A DNA stretch of 61,370 nt from Chlorobiota bacterium (GCA_016868665.1 VGGK01000014.1:1-61370); one strand, 5' to 3'. Numbered from the stretch's first letter, positions 38,115 through 51,579 are shown. Notes: generated by a model from the letters alone, not told the origin. A program made the numbers and translations.

Positions 38115-39143
38115 TCACGAACCGTCGGCAGAAGGTAACGGAAGATGCATGATTTGCGATACCGCTGCGGCAACTTTATTGCCGAGATAACGGATAAATG
38201 CTTCCGAATCATTAAGACAGGAAATGGTTCGGATAGAGCTGTCTTTCAGAACAGTACGCAGTTCAGATTCGCGACCGACGGTTTCATTGCCGTCGGCAAA
38301 ATAGCCTGCGGCAAAAAGAGCCACATTTCCGGCCCCGCTATCCCGCAGCAGCTGCGCGACATCCTCAAAGGACGGGCTGGTCCATCTGCCGCCCACATCA
38401 TGATTGAGAAAAGCCGTCATCACACGGCCATACGGGTGCCTGCCGTCCGCACCGATAAGCTTCACAAGGCTGTCGGCCAGGAAATTGGCTTCATGCAGCC
38501 CTGTACGGAATCCGGGAACCTCTCCCCGGCTGGTAGTGACAAGCGTCCCGTGATACAACAGAAGAAGCACATTGTCGCCGCTCCGGCTGAGTCCGTGGGC
38601 CGCGCTCTCTCTGGAAACATGATCGGCGCAGAGTTCATGCAATGCGGGATCGCACCAGAACCTGCTGACAACCTTTATCCTGCCAAGTTCATCCTCCCTG
38701 CCCCTTGCAGCGAGATATCCGCAGATCTGGCCGCAGGTCAGCTCATTATCGAACGGAGACATCGACAGAATGATCTGCCCGTCACATCCTCGCGTTGCTT
38801 CGATGATCTCCTCCACTGCGGGATCCGATGCCGCATATGCGGCATGCACATCAAAAACGTAACCGGGCGCTCCCGGAAGGGTATCGAGATAAGCCTGAAG
38901 TCGTGCGGCCTGTTCTCTTGCAATCCGGTTATGAGGAGAACCGGCGAACACTGCCGGTTTGAACTGTTTTTTCAGTGACGATATCATGGAAATGCCGATC
39001 TGCAGAAAAGAGGGCATTTCCATGACCGACGCCGCATGACGGAGAGTCCGGCGGCTTACCCGGTAGTTCTCCATAAAACCAGAGCTTTCAGCTTCGCCAT
39101 GAGCAGCCAGAATAACCGCTATTTTTTTTTCACGACTGTGCAA
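38115..39143 (-). CDS. Ferrochelatase-like (HemH-related) protein
   Basis: The protein has 342 residues from a TTG start. It shows the two-lobe chelatase layout: an N-terminal AAHGEAES, a second-lobe LLYHGTLVTT with the catalytic-type His, FLNHDVGGRW, and AAGYFADGNETVG where the Glu matches the conserved ET of ferrochelatases. Overall similarity to HemH is modest. It may insert metal into another tetrapyrrole or be a divergent ferrochelatase. It lies between an AEC permease and an efflux adaptor on the same strand. Confidence 0.65.
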   Translation of the reverse strand: MHSREKKIAVILAAHGEAESSGFMENYRVSRRTLRHAASVMEMPSFLQIGISMISSLKKQFKPAVFAGSPHNRIAREQAARLQAYLDTLPGAPGYVFDVHAAYAASDPAVEEIIEATRGCDGQIILSMSPFDNELTCGQICGYLAARGREDELGRIKVVSRFWCDPALHELCADHVSRESAAHGLSRSGDNVLLLLYHGTLVTTSRGEVPGFRTGLHEANFLADSLVKLIGADGRHPYGRVMTAFLNHDVGGRWTSPSFEDVAQLLRDSGAGNVALFAAGYFADGNETVGRESELRTVLKDSSIRTISCLNDSEAFIRYLGNKVAAAVSQIMHLPLPSADGS

Positions 39144-39154
39144 CGGCTTTTCGA

Positions 39155-40243
39155 TTATTGATGAGACATACTTTTTTTCTGAACCCGTGCGTCCATTCCG
39201 TCCCTGAAACGTTCTTCAGGCACACCGACAACCTGATCGCCTTTCCGCAGGCCATCGAGCACCTCGACGAATGCAAGGTCGCCGGCTCCGGTTTTCAACG
39301 GTTGCTTCCTGAGCTTTCCGTCTTCGACTTTCCATACATAACTCACATGATTCTCCTCGAATACCGAACTCTTCCTGACGAGAAGCGAACCGGACTTGAC
39401 GTTATAGACAATGTTTGCCGTTGCGGTCATTCCGGCCTGTATCCGGGAAACGGGTGTCAGGAAACGAAGATAAACCCTCGATGTCTTCGTTACGGTATCG
39501 GTCTGGGGCACCACTCGCGAGACTGACGCCTCATACCGTTTCTCCGGCATGGCATCGAGCACGACCACTGCTTTCTGGCCCTTGCGTATACGGGGTACGT
39601 CCAGCTCGTCAACTTCTACATTGACCGCATAACCCGTCGTATCGATAACCCGTGCCACTACGCTGCCGGCCGATACATAATCGCCGGTCTTTACGCTCTG
39701 CAGCGCAAGAATACCGGCAAAAGGCGCCCTGACGGCAGCTTTTTTCAGCTCGTCCTCCTGTATTTTCATGCGGATCCGTTTCTGTTCGAGCAATTCACCG
39801 GCCTGTCGCATATTCTTTTCGGCATCATCGAGATCCTGGCGCGAAACAGCGCCTTCTGCGTAGAGGTTTCGGATCCTCCCGTATCTGAGCTGCCGCTGTG
39901 AAAACAGTGCCGACTGCTCATCGTAAGCTGCTCTGGACTCGCGAACTGCAAGTTCCGGCTGGTCCGACTCGAAAACGATGATCATCTGACCTGCCGAAAC
40001 CCGATCCCCCTCTCTTGCTCCCACCGACCTGACCGTTCCGGAAAACTCGGCGCTCAGACTTGCAGCGTTGTCAGCTTCAATAAAACCCGTCGCATAGACT
40101 GCCTGAACCAGTTCGGCATCGGAAACCGTCACTGCATCGACATCGACGGTGTTTCCGCGAGTGAACAGATAGAAAACCGTTACAAGAAAAATCAGTGACA
40201 GGGCAATGGTATATTTCGGAAGAATTTTCTGAAGGGTCTGCAT
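39155..40243 (-). CDS. HlyD/RND-type periplasmic efflux adaptor
   Basis: The protein has 362 residues. An N-terminal membrane anchor (12-28), a lipoyl half (SGTVRSVGAREGDRVSAGQ), a coiled-coil hairpin (about 105-165), the second lipoyl half (APFAGILALQSVKTGDYV), and a beta-barrel are visible. Adaptors of this class normally work with a MacB-like ABC or an RND pump and TolC. Neither is next to it here, so it is an orphan in this window. Confidence 0.88.
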   Translation of the reverse strand: MQTLQKILPKYTIALSLIFLVTVFYLFTRGNTVDVDAVTVSDAELVQAVYATGFIEADNAASLSAEFSGTVRSVGAREGDRVSAGQMIIVFESDQPELAVRESRAAYDEQSALFSQRQLRYGRIRNLYAEGAVSRQDLDDAEKNMRQAGELLEQKRIRMKIQEDELKKAAVRAPFAGILALQSVKTGDYVSAGSVVARVIDTTGYAVNVEVDELDVPRIRKGQKAVVVLDAMPEKRYEASVSRVVPQTDTVTKTSRVYLRFLTPVSRIQAGMTATANIVYNVKSGSLLVRKSSVFEENHVSYVWKVEDGKLRKQPLKTGAGDLAFVEVLDGLRKGDQVVGVPEERFRDGMDARVQKKSMSHQ

Positions 40244-40359
40244 GATCTCTGGCTTTAATGATTCAGCTCAGGGAAGTTACGTGTTTTGAACTTTTTCTCC
40301 ATTCCGACCTTGGTTTTTCCATTATTTTATGAATCTTTAAACACGATTTGTGCCGCTGC

Positions 40360-40382
40360 CTGAGCGACCAGGCATCGCTCAG
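40360..40382. promoter_or_regulatory. Hairpin in the hisI leader
   Basis: CTGAGCGA, 7 nt, TCGCTCAG forms a perfect 8-bp stem 26 bp upstream of the hisI start. A run of A follows on the plus strand, so it is not an intrinsic terminator for hisI. It may be an operator or part of the leader RNA. Confidence 0.4.
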
Positions 40383-40408
40383 TAAAAAAACATAACAACA
40401 ACGAACAA

Positions 40409-40822
40409 ATGAACGAAAACGAGGGCATTGATAAAAGCTTTCTGGAAACAGTCAAGTTCGATGAAAAGGGTCTTGTTCCTGCAATCGTGCAGGATCATGA
40501 AACCGGAAAAGTACTGATGATGGCCTGGATGAACCGTGAAAGCCTTGAAATGACGCTTGAACGAAAGAAAGGATGCTACTGGAGCAGGAGCCGTCAGAAA
40601 CTCTGGCTTAAAGGCGAATCCTCCGGAAACATGCAGGATGTTCACGACATCCTTATCGATTGCGACGGCGACACGCTCCTTCTCAAGGTCTCGCAGAGAG
40701 GCGGTGCCTGCCATGTCGGATATCACTCCTGCTTCTACAGAAAGGCGAAGGACGATCTTTCCATGGAAATCTGCGATACGCTCATGTTCGATCCCGAAGA
40801 AGTTTACGGTAAAAAAAGCTGA
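40409..40822 (+). CDS. hisI: Phosphoribosyl-AMP cyclohydrolase
   Basis: The protein has 137 residues. Motifs: [22 protein letters not shown] in two halves near 20-42, [14 protein letters not shown], the metal-binding DCDGDTLL, and the zinc cysteines in [15 protein letters not shown]. It opens the purine ring of PR-AMP in histidine synthesis. The HisE domain is absent. It is followed by ubiE after 10 bp. Confidence 0.96.
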   Translation: MNENEGIDKSFLETVKFDEKGLVPAIVQDHETGKVLMMAWMNRESLEMTLERKKGCYWSRSRQKLWLKGESSGNMQDVHDILIDCDGDTLLLKVSQRGGACHVGYHSCFYRKAKDDLSMEICDTLMFDPEEVYGKKS

Positions 40823-40832
40823 CAGAGCATCA

Positions 40833-41558
40833 ATGAGTCAAACGAAAAAAAAGGCAGAATCGCTGAACAGAACGAAATCTCGCTCCTCAATCCGCAGCAT
40901 GTTCGACGAGGTTGCTCCTACCTACGACTTTCTCAATCATCTGCTGAGCCTTGGCATCGACAACTACTGGAGAGCTGCAGCAACAGCAAAAGCAAAAAAG
41001 CTGCTTGCAGGCATACCATCGTCAAAAATTCTCGATGTCGCAACAGGCACCGGCGACCTTGCAGCGTCCATGGCGAAAATTCCGGGAACGAAAGTCACAG
41101 CGCTCGATCTGTCGCCTCAAATGCTCGCAATTGCACGAAAAAAATATCCCGACATAACATTCCATGAAGGATATGCCGAAAAGCTGCCGTTCGAAACGGC
41201 AAGTTTCGATATCGTCAGCGCAGGTTTCGGCGTCAGAAATTTCGAACATCTCGATCTGGGCATGCAGGAGTTCTCTCGCGTACTCAAGCCTGGCGGCCAT
41301 GCCATCATCATCGAACCGATGATTCCCCGGAACCCCCTGATAAAAAAGCTCTATCTGGTTTACTTCAAGAAGGTGCTGCCGAAAATAGCAGCGCTTTTCA
41401 GCAAATCGACCTTCGCATACGACTATCTTCCCCATTCGGTCGAACAGTTCCCACAGGCGGAAGCCTTCGTTGAGGTTCTGAAAAAGAACGGCTTCCGCAA
41501 AGCCGATTTTTTTCCAATGACCTTCGAGACCTCCATTCTTTACGTGGCATACAGATAA
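40833..41558 (+). CDS. ubiE: Demethylmenaquinone/ubiquinone-type C-methyltransferase
   Basis: The protein has 241 residues from ATG 40833. UbiE signatures: [22 protein letters not shown] motif [10 protein letters not shown], and [24 protein letters not shown] split across residues 130-153. Green sulfur bacteria make menaquinone-7 and chlorobiumquinone, so MenG activity is the likely job. Confidence 0.94.
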   Translation: MSQTKKKAESLNRTKSRSSIRSMFDEVAPTYDFLNHLLSLGIDNYWRAAATAKAKKLLAGIPSSKILDVATGTGDLAASMAKIPGTKVTALDLSPQMLAIARKKYPDITFHEGYAEKLPFETASFDIVSAGFGVRNFEHLDLGMQEFSRVLKPGGHAIIIEPMIPRNPLIKKLYLVYFKKVLPKIAALFSKSTFAYDYLPHSVEQFPQAEAFVEVLKKNGFRKADFFPMTFETSILYVAYR

Positions 41559-41579
41559 CTATTCCGGCCTGCATGACCC

Positions 41580-41960
41580 CTATGCGGACCACCGCTCCCT
41601 GACAAACGGAATCCTTTTCAGCAGCGGTATCGATCCCAGATAGACCGCAATACCGGCCGCGTCGGCGGCGATATCGCCGAACGAGCATGTGCGATAGGGA
41701 AAAAAGGACTGTGCCACCTCTATTGCCAAACCGTAACCAAGAAGACAGCCCATCTTCAGCGCATTGAACGAAGTTTGCGGGAATGCAAAATCAACCAGCA
41801 GCGAAAGGCAGTAAAATGCAAGAAAATGGGATAACTTGTCGGAAATAATTTCAGGCATGGCCGCGTTGACCGGCAGCAACGCCTGCCTGCTGATCAGGAT
41901 AATGCTGGCAACGAGCAGAATGCGACCTTCTATGGCAAGAAACCGTTTGATTCTTTTCAA
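41580..41960 (-). CDS. VanZ-like small membrane protein
   Basis: The protein has 126 residues from a TTG start. It has about four membrane helices, with the VanZ-type segments DKLSHFLAFYCL and AIEVAQSFFPYRTCSFGDIAAD. The function of chromosomal VanZ proteins is poorly known. It follows the LOG gene by 18 bp on the same strand. Confidence 0.8.
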   Translation of the reverse strand: MKRIKRFLAIEGRILLVASIILISRQALLPVNAAMPEIISDKLSHFLAFYCLSLLVDFAFPQTSFNALKMGCLLGYGLAIEVAQSFFPYRTCSFGDIAADAAGIAVYLGSIPLLKRIPFVRERWSA

Positions 41961-41978
41961 CTTAAGCAGTGTTATTAC

Positions 41979-42596
41979 CTATGCCTGCAATTCTATCCGG
42001 TATTTTGAAAAATTCTTGCATGCATGTTCTTCGGTAAGCCGGTCCTGATGAATTTTCCTGACAAGCGTGACAACCTGCAGGGGATCGTTGACATGAAAAA
42101 TCATGTGCATATCGGTTCTGTGGAAAAGACCTCGCGCAAGCACCTCGGTTTCCAGCCATAAAAGCAGGTTTGTCCATATCTCGCCATACAGAATTATCGG
42201 TGTATCGCAGATATGCTCTACCTGTACAAGCTGCCAGGCATAAAACAGTTCAAGCAGGGTGCCTATACCACCCGGAGCGACTACAACGGCATCGGAAAGA
42301 GCCATGAAGGTATCGAGCCGGGTACTGAAACGCGGGAATTCATGCTTGATGTCGAGATAGGCATTGGCCTCCTGTTCATGAGGAAGCTTGATGTTCAGGC
42401 CTATTGAGCGGGTACCCGATGCCGCGGCTTTCGAGCCGGCATTGGCTGCCTGCATGAGTCCCGGTCCGCCGCCGGTCACAATGTCGAATCCGGCCTCGGC
42501 CAATCCCCTGGCAATAGAGAATACATCCTGATAGTCACGGTCGCCCTCACGAATCCTGGCGGACCCGAAAATAGCCACCTTATAATGCGGATCCAT
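41979..42596 (-). CDS. LOG-family (lysine decarboxylase-like) protein
   Basis: The protein has 205 residues from ATG 42596. Motifs [13 protein letters not shown] and [15 protein letters not shown] are the nucleotide-binding signatures of the LOG family. Members release cytokinin-like bases from nucleotide 5'-monophosphates, or act as PpnN-like nucleosidases. The cellular substrate is not determined. Confidence 0.88.
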   Translation of the reverse strand: MDPHYKVAIFGSARIREGDRDYQDVFSIARGLAEAGFDIVTGGGPGLMQAANAGSKAAASGTRSIGLNIKLPHEQEANAYLDIKHEFPRFSTRLDTFMALSDAVVVAPGGIGTLLELFYAWQLVQVEHICDTPIILYGEIWTNLLLWLETEVLARGLFHRTDMHMIFHVNDPLQVVTLVRKIHQDRLTEEHACKNFSKYRIELQA

Positions 42597-42625
42597 TATT
42601 CGTCTGTTTGAGCATTGCAATTAAG

Positions 42626-42649
42626 CCGGCAGGCAAGAGACACTGCCGG
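42626..42649 (-). terminator. Hairpin downstream of the oxidoreductase operon
   Basis: CCGGCAG, 10 nt, CTGCCGG, about 60 bp past the stop of the beta subunit gene. No clear T-run follows on the minus strand, so termination is uncertain. Confidence 0.35.
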
Positions 42650-42708
42650 AAAGAACAGCAATAATATACATTTCGCCGCGGGATATTGCGCCTTATCATT
42701 GTCAGGCC

Positions 42709-43629
42709 TTATCGAACTCCTTCCCAGTAGCGGTCAACAGCTCCCTGAAGTTCGGCAATGATGTCACGTCCTGCGGAGGATGCGAAAAGATGCGCGAATC
42801 TGCCCTGGCGCTTCAGATACTCTTCGACCGGAAGCCTTTTTTCAGGCAAAACGGTATGCTCCACCTTCCCGCCGATGAACTCCTTCAGCGGCCAGATCCC
42901 GGTCTGGACGGCAAGATTGCCGATCATGACGCTTTGTGCAGGTTCAAAACCCCAGCCCGTCGGACACGGAGAGAAAGCCAGAAGCATTCTCGGGCCACGG
43001 AGTGACCTGAGTTTTTCAACCTTTCTTGCAAGATCGAGAGGTTCCGATGCGCTCACCGTAGCGGCATACGGAGGATTATGGGCTGCCCAGAGGGAAAAAA
43101 GATCTTTTTTATTCCCCCGGAACCCGCCGTTCCCCCGGCTTGTCGATGTTGCCGCGCCGTGAGGAGTGGCCGGCGAATACTGCTGCCCGGTATTGCCGTA
43201 CCCTTCATTGTCGTAACAGAGGTAGATGAAATCCAGACCGCGGTCGAGGGCCCCGGACGTTGCGGAAAGCCCCATACCGTAAGCCGCACCGTCACCCGTC
43301 AGCACAACGACCTCGAGGTTTTCCTCTCGACGCAGACGATCCGATTCAAGCAGGATATCAAGGGCGTCGCGTACGCCCTGGGCACCTGCCGGAGCGGACG
43401 CCATTGCGGTATAGAGCCACGATCCCCTGAACGGAGTATAGGGATAGACCGAAAGCAGGGTCATGCAGCCGGCTGCATTAATGAAAACTGTATCGGAGCC
43501 GAGAAGGTCATAGAGCTGATGTATCACCAGAAGCCCGCCGCAACCTGCACACATGGGGGTTCCCGATCCGAACAGCCGGGTTGAAGGAAAATCCTCCATT
43601 CCACGGTATTGCATTCCGGATTCACTCAT
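42709..43629 (-). CDS. 2-oxoacid:ferredoxin oxidoreductase, beta (TPP) subunit
   Basis: The protein has 306 residues from ATG 43629, overlapping the alpha gene by 8 bp. It has the cluster motif MCAGCGG near residue 26, the TPP motif LTGDGAAYGMGLSATSG followed by CYDNEGYGNTG, and a later Cys in SPCPTGWG. This is the catalytic TPP and [4Fe-4S] subunit. Substrate specificity (pyruvate, 2-oxoisovalerate or an aryl 2-oxoacid) is not obvious. Confidence 0.9.
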   Translation of the reverse strand: MSESGMQYRGMEDFPSTRLFGSGTPMCAGCGGLLVIHQLYDLLGSDTVFINAAGCMTLLSVYPYTPFRGSWLYTAMASAPAGAQGVRDALDILLESDRLRREENLEVVVLTGDGAAYGMGLSATSGALDRGLDFIYLCYDNEGYGNTGQQYSPATPHGAATSTSRGNGGFRGNKKDLFSLWAAHNPPYAATVSASEPLDLARKVEKLRSLRGPRMLLAFSPCPTGWGFEPAQSVMIGNLAVQTGIWPLKEFIGGKVEHTVLPEKRLPVEEYLKRQGRFAHLFASSAGRDIIAELQGAVDRYWEGVR

Positions 43630-44869
43630 GGTTTCTGCAATGATTTTCCTGTTGCACGCTTGCGATCGCCTGTAATTTCCTGATATGCCGCAACTCGTCG
43701 GCAGTGTAGAGCAGCCTCGGCTCCGGAACAGATCCGGAGCGGATGGCATCAATGGTTACGCGGGCGATCCCGATAAACTCTTCTCCGCTGATATCCCTGC
43801 CGCCAAGACCGCCGATGAAGCTCAGAAGAACCGGCGCATTCTCCTGGCCGTAAAGTGCCGAGGCAAGTTCGGTGTACAGTATACCACCCTTTCCGACGGA
43901 AAGGTTCTGGTCGATGACGGCAATGCCCCGGACCCCTCGAAGCACCTGCCTTAACCGCCTTACCGGAAACGGGCGCAGCAGCCTTGGGCGTACCAGGCCG
44001 GCCCTGATTCCGCTCTCCCTCAGCGCATCAACTGCGTTTCCGGCCTTCGTTGCAAATGAGCCGGTCATGAGAAATACCATCTCGGCTTCATCGGTCCGGT
44101 ATGCCTCAACAGCCGGATGACTGCGGCCGAAACGGCCGAAAAACTCCCTTTCGAGATCATCGTAGACATCAAGCGCCTGCAGTGAGGCGAGATGCTGCTG
44201 ATACCGAAAATAGGAGTATTGCGAACCGCCAAGTACGGCAACCGCCTGACTGAGTGGAGCACCGGCACGGAAAGCCATTCCGAGCGGATCGAACCCCCCG
44301 ACAAATTCCGCTGCACCCTGTTGGTCGGGAAGCGTAACCGGTTCGCGTGTAAAGGACAGATAAAACCCGTCAAGGTTTACCATCACCGGCAGGCGGATGT
44401 CCGGATGCTCCGCAAGCCGGTAGGCAAGCAGCACCGCATCGACCACCTCCTGGCATGTGGAGCAATGGATCTGAATGAATCCGGAATCCCTTGCCGCGAA
44501 AACATCGTTATGATCGGGCTCGAGCGTGATGGGCGCAGAGAGGGCTCGGGAGACATTCACGAGTACGAACGGCACTCTCCAGCCGGCAACCGTGTAGAGC
44601 ATCTCCATGGCATAGAGCAGCCCCTGGCTCGACGTCGCGCTGAATACCCGCACTCCGGCGGCAGCAGCTCCGCCTGCTGCGGTCATCATCGAGTGTTCCG
44701 ATTCGAGGGTAACGAGCCTTCCCGGCATCTCGGACGAATCGATCCATGCAGCAAGGTTTTCAATGATTTCAGTCTGCGGCGTGATGGGAAATGCGGGAAT
44801 ATACTCCGCCTTCGCAAGCCTTGCCCCCCAGGCTGCGGCACCATTGCCGGTCAGGAGAAGCCTCTTCAT
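43622..44869 (-). CDS. 2-oxoacid:ferredoxin oxidoreductase, alpha subunit
   Basis: The protein has 415 residues from ATG 44869, overlapping the gamma-delta stop by 4 bp. It has the PorA-like features AFPITPQTEIIE, TLESEHSMMTAAGGAAAAGVR split near residues 56-77, and ATSSQGLLYAMEMLY, then a C-terminal half with VIDQNLSVGKGG and FIGGLGGRDIS. It pairs with the beta and gamma-delta subunits. Confidence 0.9.
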   Translation of the reverse strand: MKRLLLTGNGAAAWGARLAKAEYIPAFPITPQTEIIENLAAWIDSSEMPGRLVTLESEHSMMTAAGGAAAAGVRVFSATSSQGLLYAMEMLYTVAGWRVPFVLVNVSRALSAPITLEPDHNDVFAARDSGFIQIHCSTCQEVVDAVLLAYRLAEHPDIRLPVMVNLDGFYLSFTREPVTLPDQQGAAEFVGGFDPLGMAFRAGAPLSQAVAVLGGSQYSYFRYQQHLASLQALDVYDDLEREFFGRFGRSHPAVEAYRTDEAEMVFLMTGSFATKAGNAVDALRESGIRAGLVRPRLLRPFPVRRLRQVLRGVRGIAVIDQNLSVGKGGILYTELASALYGQENAPVLLSFIGGLGGRDISGEEFIGIARVTIDAIRSGSVPEPRLLYTADELRHIRKLQAIASVQQENHCRNHE

Positions 44870-45804
44870 ACTGCCTCCTCTCCATTCTCCTGCCGCACAC
44901 CCCGGCTTTCCGGTACGGCGGAAATTGCGTGAACGGGACACCGGGCAACACAGACCAGACAACCCTTGCAATGTTCGTAATCGATTGCGGGAATGCCATC
45001 ATCTCCAACATGTATGGCACTGTCGGGACAGAAACTGCTGCACAGCCACCAGCAGCGGCGGCACCGTGCTGTATCGATGACAGGACGGAATGTCCGCCAC
45101 ATGCCTGTTTTAAGCAGCCGGCTGGTCAGGCCGCCGAAAATAACCGGTGCGGCGACAGCAGCGGCATCATGGAAAAGTTCCACCCAGCCGGGAGGATTGT
45201 CGCAGGAAAATTCCCGGTCCGGTCGATCCCTGACAACGGCCTCGTATGGTGCAAGTGAATCGAACATCCTCGAAGCTTCCGAAAGGCTGCGTTCAAGAAC
45301 GGAAGGCGCAAGAAACCCGAGTTCCTCTCTTACCGCGCGTGCAAGGGTGCTTTTCGGAATTGAACCGCAAAGCCTCGCTGCGACAGCCGCACAGCAGACG
45401 CCTGCCATTGCCTGCCCGGCATACCCCTTTATGGCGTCAGGCCGGGGAATACAGACTATCGGCGAATCGAGATTGAGGCGGCTGCGCCACGTTCCCTCAG
45501 GCACGTCGCTCAGAATCGCCATGACCGTATCGGCTGACTGGCCTCCAAGCACGTCGGCCTCCGGAAGACCTGCAAGCGTATCGTCGGCAACAACCACAAG
45601 AGAGGGACGGCGGATCACTCCGCGCTCCTGAATGACGGACCGTGAAGCCCGGACATAGGCGAAAATCGGTGCGCCGCGCCGTTCGGCGCCATAGCGCGGC
45701 GCATCCTGCACGTCAAAGCCTTCAAGAAAAAAAGAAGTACCGAGGATTCGGCCTGCGGTTTTCATCCCCTGGCCTCCCCTGCCGTGAAACCTGATCCTGT
45801 ACAT
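44866..45804 (-). CDS. 2-oxoacid:ferredoxin oxidoreductase, fused gamma-delta subunit
   Basis: The protein has 312 residues. Residues 1-185 are the gamma domain (RFHGRGGQGMKTAGRILG; YGAERRGAPIFAYVR). Residues about 240-300 are a two-[4Fe-4S] delta ferredoxin (CRRCWWLCSSFCPD and CKGCLVCVARCPV). Gamma and delta are often separate genes, so this is a fused version. It lies 18 bp after the amino-acid dehydrogenase gene and is surely cotranscribed. Confidence 0.9.
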   Translation of the reverse strand: MYRIRFHGRGGQGMKTAGRILGTSFFLEGFDVQDAPRYGAERRGAPIFAYVRASRSVIQERGVIRRPSLVVVADDTLAGLPEADVLGGQSADTVMAILSDVPEGTWRSRLNLDSPIVCIPRPDAIKGYAGQAMAGVCCAAVAARLCGSIPKSTLARAVREELGFLAPSVLERSLSEASRMFDSLAPYEAVVRDRPDREFSCDNPPGWVELFHDAAAVAAPVIFGGLTSRLLKTGMWRTFRPVIDTARCRRCWWLCSSFCPDSAIHVGDDGIPAIDYEHCKGCLVCVARCPVHAISAVPESRGVRQENGEEAV

Positions 45805-45822
45805 GGCAGCATTCGCTGTTTT

Positions 45823-46956
45823 TCAGATGAAGCCCGGTGCCGAAGAAAAGAGCGAATACCTGCGATACCCCATGGCGTTTCTGATACGCCCGAGGGCAAG
45901 CTGCAGGGCCGCCTCACGCGGCTGAACTCCGCGGGCAATTGCATCACCAAGAACCTGGCGGGTATTTTCGGTAATCTTTTCTGCTACAACCCTCATTGCC
46001 TGTTCCTCTGTGGAGCCGCGATACTCCATTGCCGCACAGATCACGCCGCCCGCATTTGCAATAAAATCCGGAATGGAGATGATCCCACGACGATGAAGCT
46101 CCGATTCGGCAACCGGCGTGACCGGAATATTCGCTCCCTGTACAACCATCTTTGTCCTGAGTCTGCCGACGTTGGCCTCATGGATCACATCCGGCCTTGC
46201 GGCCGGAATCCAGATATCGCACTCGACATCGATCAGATCGTCAAGGGAAGCTCGGGTACCTCCGGTAAAATCAGCCACACTGCGATGCTCCCGCTTCAAT
46301 GCGACGAGTTTCTCCGCATCGAGACCATCTCTGTTCATAATCGAACCTTTGGAATCGGATGCCGCCACAAGCAGAGCGCCATGTGCGGCAAGCGTTCGTG
46401 CGACATGCATGCCTACGGCGCCGAAACCCTGAACTGCGACGCGCGCTCCGGCGAGGGAAAAATCGCAGAATTGAAGTGCAGCCTGAACAGCATTGAACAG
46501 ACCCCAGCCTGTTGCTCCGATCTCGTCGAGAGGTATACCGCCAAGATCTCGCGGCAGTGCGACCGCACGGCCGATTTCATCCCTCACCCAGGCCATGCAG
46601 GTCTCGTCGGTACCCATGTCGGGACCGAAGATGTACTCCTCGATGTTCCTGAGCGACCTTGCCATCGCCCTGATCAGCTCCTCTTTCCTTTCAACCGGCA
46701 TGGACGGATCGGCGGCGATCACCGATTTGCCTCCGCCATACGGCAGACCGGCCGCAGCATTTTTCAGCGTCATGGCTCGTGCAAGCCGCATGCACTCTTC
46801 AACGGAAACATCAGGAGCCATCCGCAGGCCGCCTATCGAGGGACCTCTCGCGACGTTGTCGACAACAAGCACTCCCCTCAGGCCAACCGAGGGTTCAAGG
46901 ACATGAATGACCTTTGAGGGCCCCATGTCATCGGCCAGGGCAAAGATATCCGGCAT
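45823..46956 (-). CDS. Glu/Leu/Phe/Val dehydrogenase family protein
   Basis: The protein has 377 residues. The substrate and catalytic lysines lie in MTLKNAAAGLPYGGGKS (Lys65, Lys77), followed by GPDMGT and the NAD(P) motif QGFGAVG with ASDSKGSI. The GFGAVG form and the length leave glutamate, leucine, valine and phenylalanine all possible. An excellent ribosome site (AAGGAGG) precedes ATG. It is the first gene of the operon with the oxidoreductase, so it likely interconverts an amino acid and the 2-oxoacid that enzyme uses. Confidence 0.88.
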   Translation of the reverse strand: MPDIFALADDMGPSKVIHVLEPSVGLRGVLVVDNVARGPSIGGLRMAPDVSVEECMRLARAMTLKNAAAGLPYGGGKSVIAADPSMPVERKEELIRAMARSLRNIEEYIFGPDMGTDETCMAWVRDEIGRAVALPRDLGGIPLDEIGATGWGLFNAVQAALQFCDFSLAGARVAVQGFGAVGMHVARTLAAHGALLVAASDSKGSIMNRDGLDAEKLVALKREHRSVADFTGGTRASLDDLIDVECDIWIPAARPDVIHEANVGRLRTKMVVQGANIPVTPVAESELHRRGIISIPDFIANAGGVICAAMEYRGSTEEQAMRVVAEKITENTRQVLGDAIARGVQPREAALQLALGRIRNAMGYRRYSLFSSAPGFI

Positions 46957-47111
46957 AGGTGTGCCTCCTTCGCGTTCGTTAGAGCAGCCGTACTACGAAA
47001 CACACGGAGAACAGGGCAATCGTAAAAACTGCCGAGCCTGTTCTATCATATACCGTTTCCGAATCTAAAAGGTGCCGGAACAGCAGCTGAATGGATCGAT
47101 ACCGCCGATGC

Positions 47112-50692
<3,581 letters not shown>

Positions 50693-50718
50693 GGCAAAAT
50701 AGTTTGATTACTGACGAA

Positions 50719-51435
50719 TTATACGGAAAGCGCCCGGTCCTTCAGCAGACTGTCGCTCTCGATCATGCCGTCAACCAGATGAATTCTTCGCCCGGCCCTG
50801 TTGGCGAACTCCTCGTCATGCGTCACCACGATCACGGTCTGATTCAGCTCCCTGTTCAGCCGGTCAAACAGATCGTATACGTTACGTGCGGATTTCGAAT
50901 CGAGGTTGCCGGTCGGTTCGTCGCCAAGCAGCACCTTCGGCTCGTTTGCCAGCGCCCTGGCAATGGCCACGCGCTGCTGCTGTCCGCCTGAAAGCTGGCT
51001 CGGTTTGTTGGTATTCTTGTTTTCCAGACCAACCGTATCGAGCAGCATCCGGGCACGATCGCGAATCTCCTGTTTCGTCAGTCGGCCCCCGATCATCATC
51101 GGCATGCTGACGTTCTCCAGGGCATTGAACTCCGGCAGGAGAAAATGAAACTGGTAGATGAACCCGATCTTTTCGTTGCGGATGCGGGTCATCTCCTTTT
51201 CGTTTTTTTCAGTAATCTCCTCGCCGTCGAGCCAGACTTTGCCGTAGGTCGGCTTGTCGAGCCCGCCCATGATATAAAGCAGGGTTGACTTTCCGGAGCC
51301 TGAAGGTCCGGTGATGGCCACAAACTCGCCTGCCATGATCTCCATCGAGAGATTGGGAATGATGGTCTGACGCACATCGCGCGAAAGTTCGAGTTCCCTG
51401 CGGATATTTTCAAGTCTCAGAATGTCTGTTGGCAT
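50719..51435 (-). CDS. lolD: LolD/MacB-type ABC transporter ATPase
   Basis: The protein has 238 residues. Walker [10 protein letters not shown] is at 43-51, Q-loop [10 protein letters not shown], signature [15 protein letters not shown], Walker [12 protein letters not shown], and VVTHDEEFA. The LLPEF and GGLDKPT motifs fit the lipoprotein-release (LolD) and MacB family. The permease partner (LolC/E) is not adjacent. It is the first gene of the lolD-cruA-ligA operon. Confidence 0.88.
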   Translation of the reverse strand: MPTDILRLENIRRELELSRDVRQTIIPNLSMEIMAGEFVAITGPSGSGKSTLLYIMGGLDKPTYGKVWLDGEEITEKNEKEMTRIRNEKIGFIYQFHFLLPEFNALENVSMPMMIGGRLTKQEIRDRARMLLDTVGLENKNTNKPSQLSGGQQQRVAIARALANEPKVLLGDEPTGNLDSKSARNVYDLFDRLNRELNQTVIVVTHDEEFANRAGRRIHLVDGMIESDSLLKDRALSV

Positions 51436-51579
51436 CGCCGGATCGATTCGTCGATTGTTTCATGAATCATGCACACCCTGCAAGTATACTAAAAAAGCGC
51501 CCAAAGAGGGAGTTGAAAACCCCTGGCGATTTATAAAGATCTCAGTACGAACTTAATATTCAGGTTCAATATTATATCT

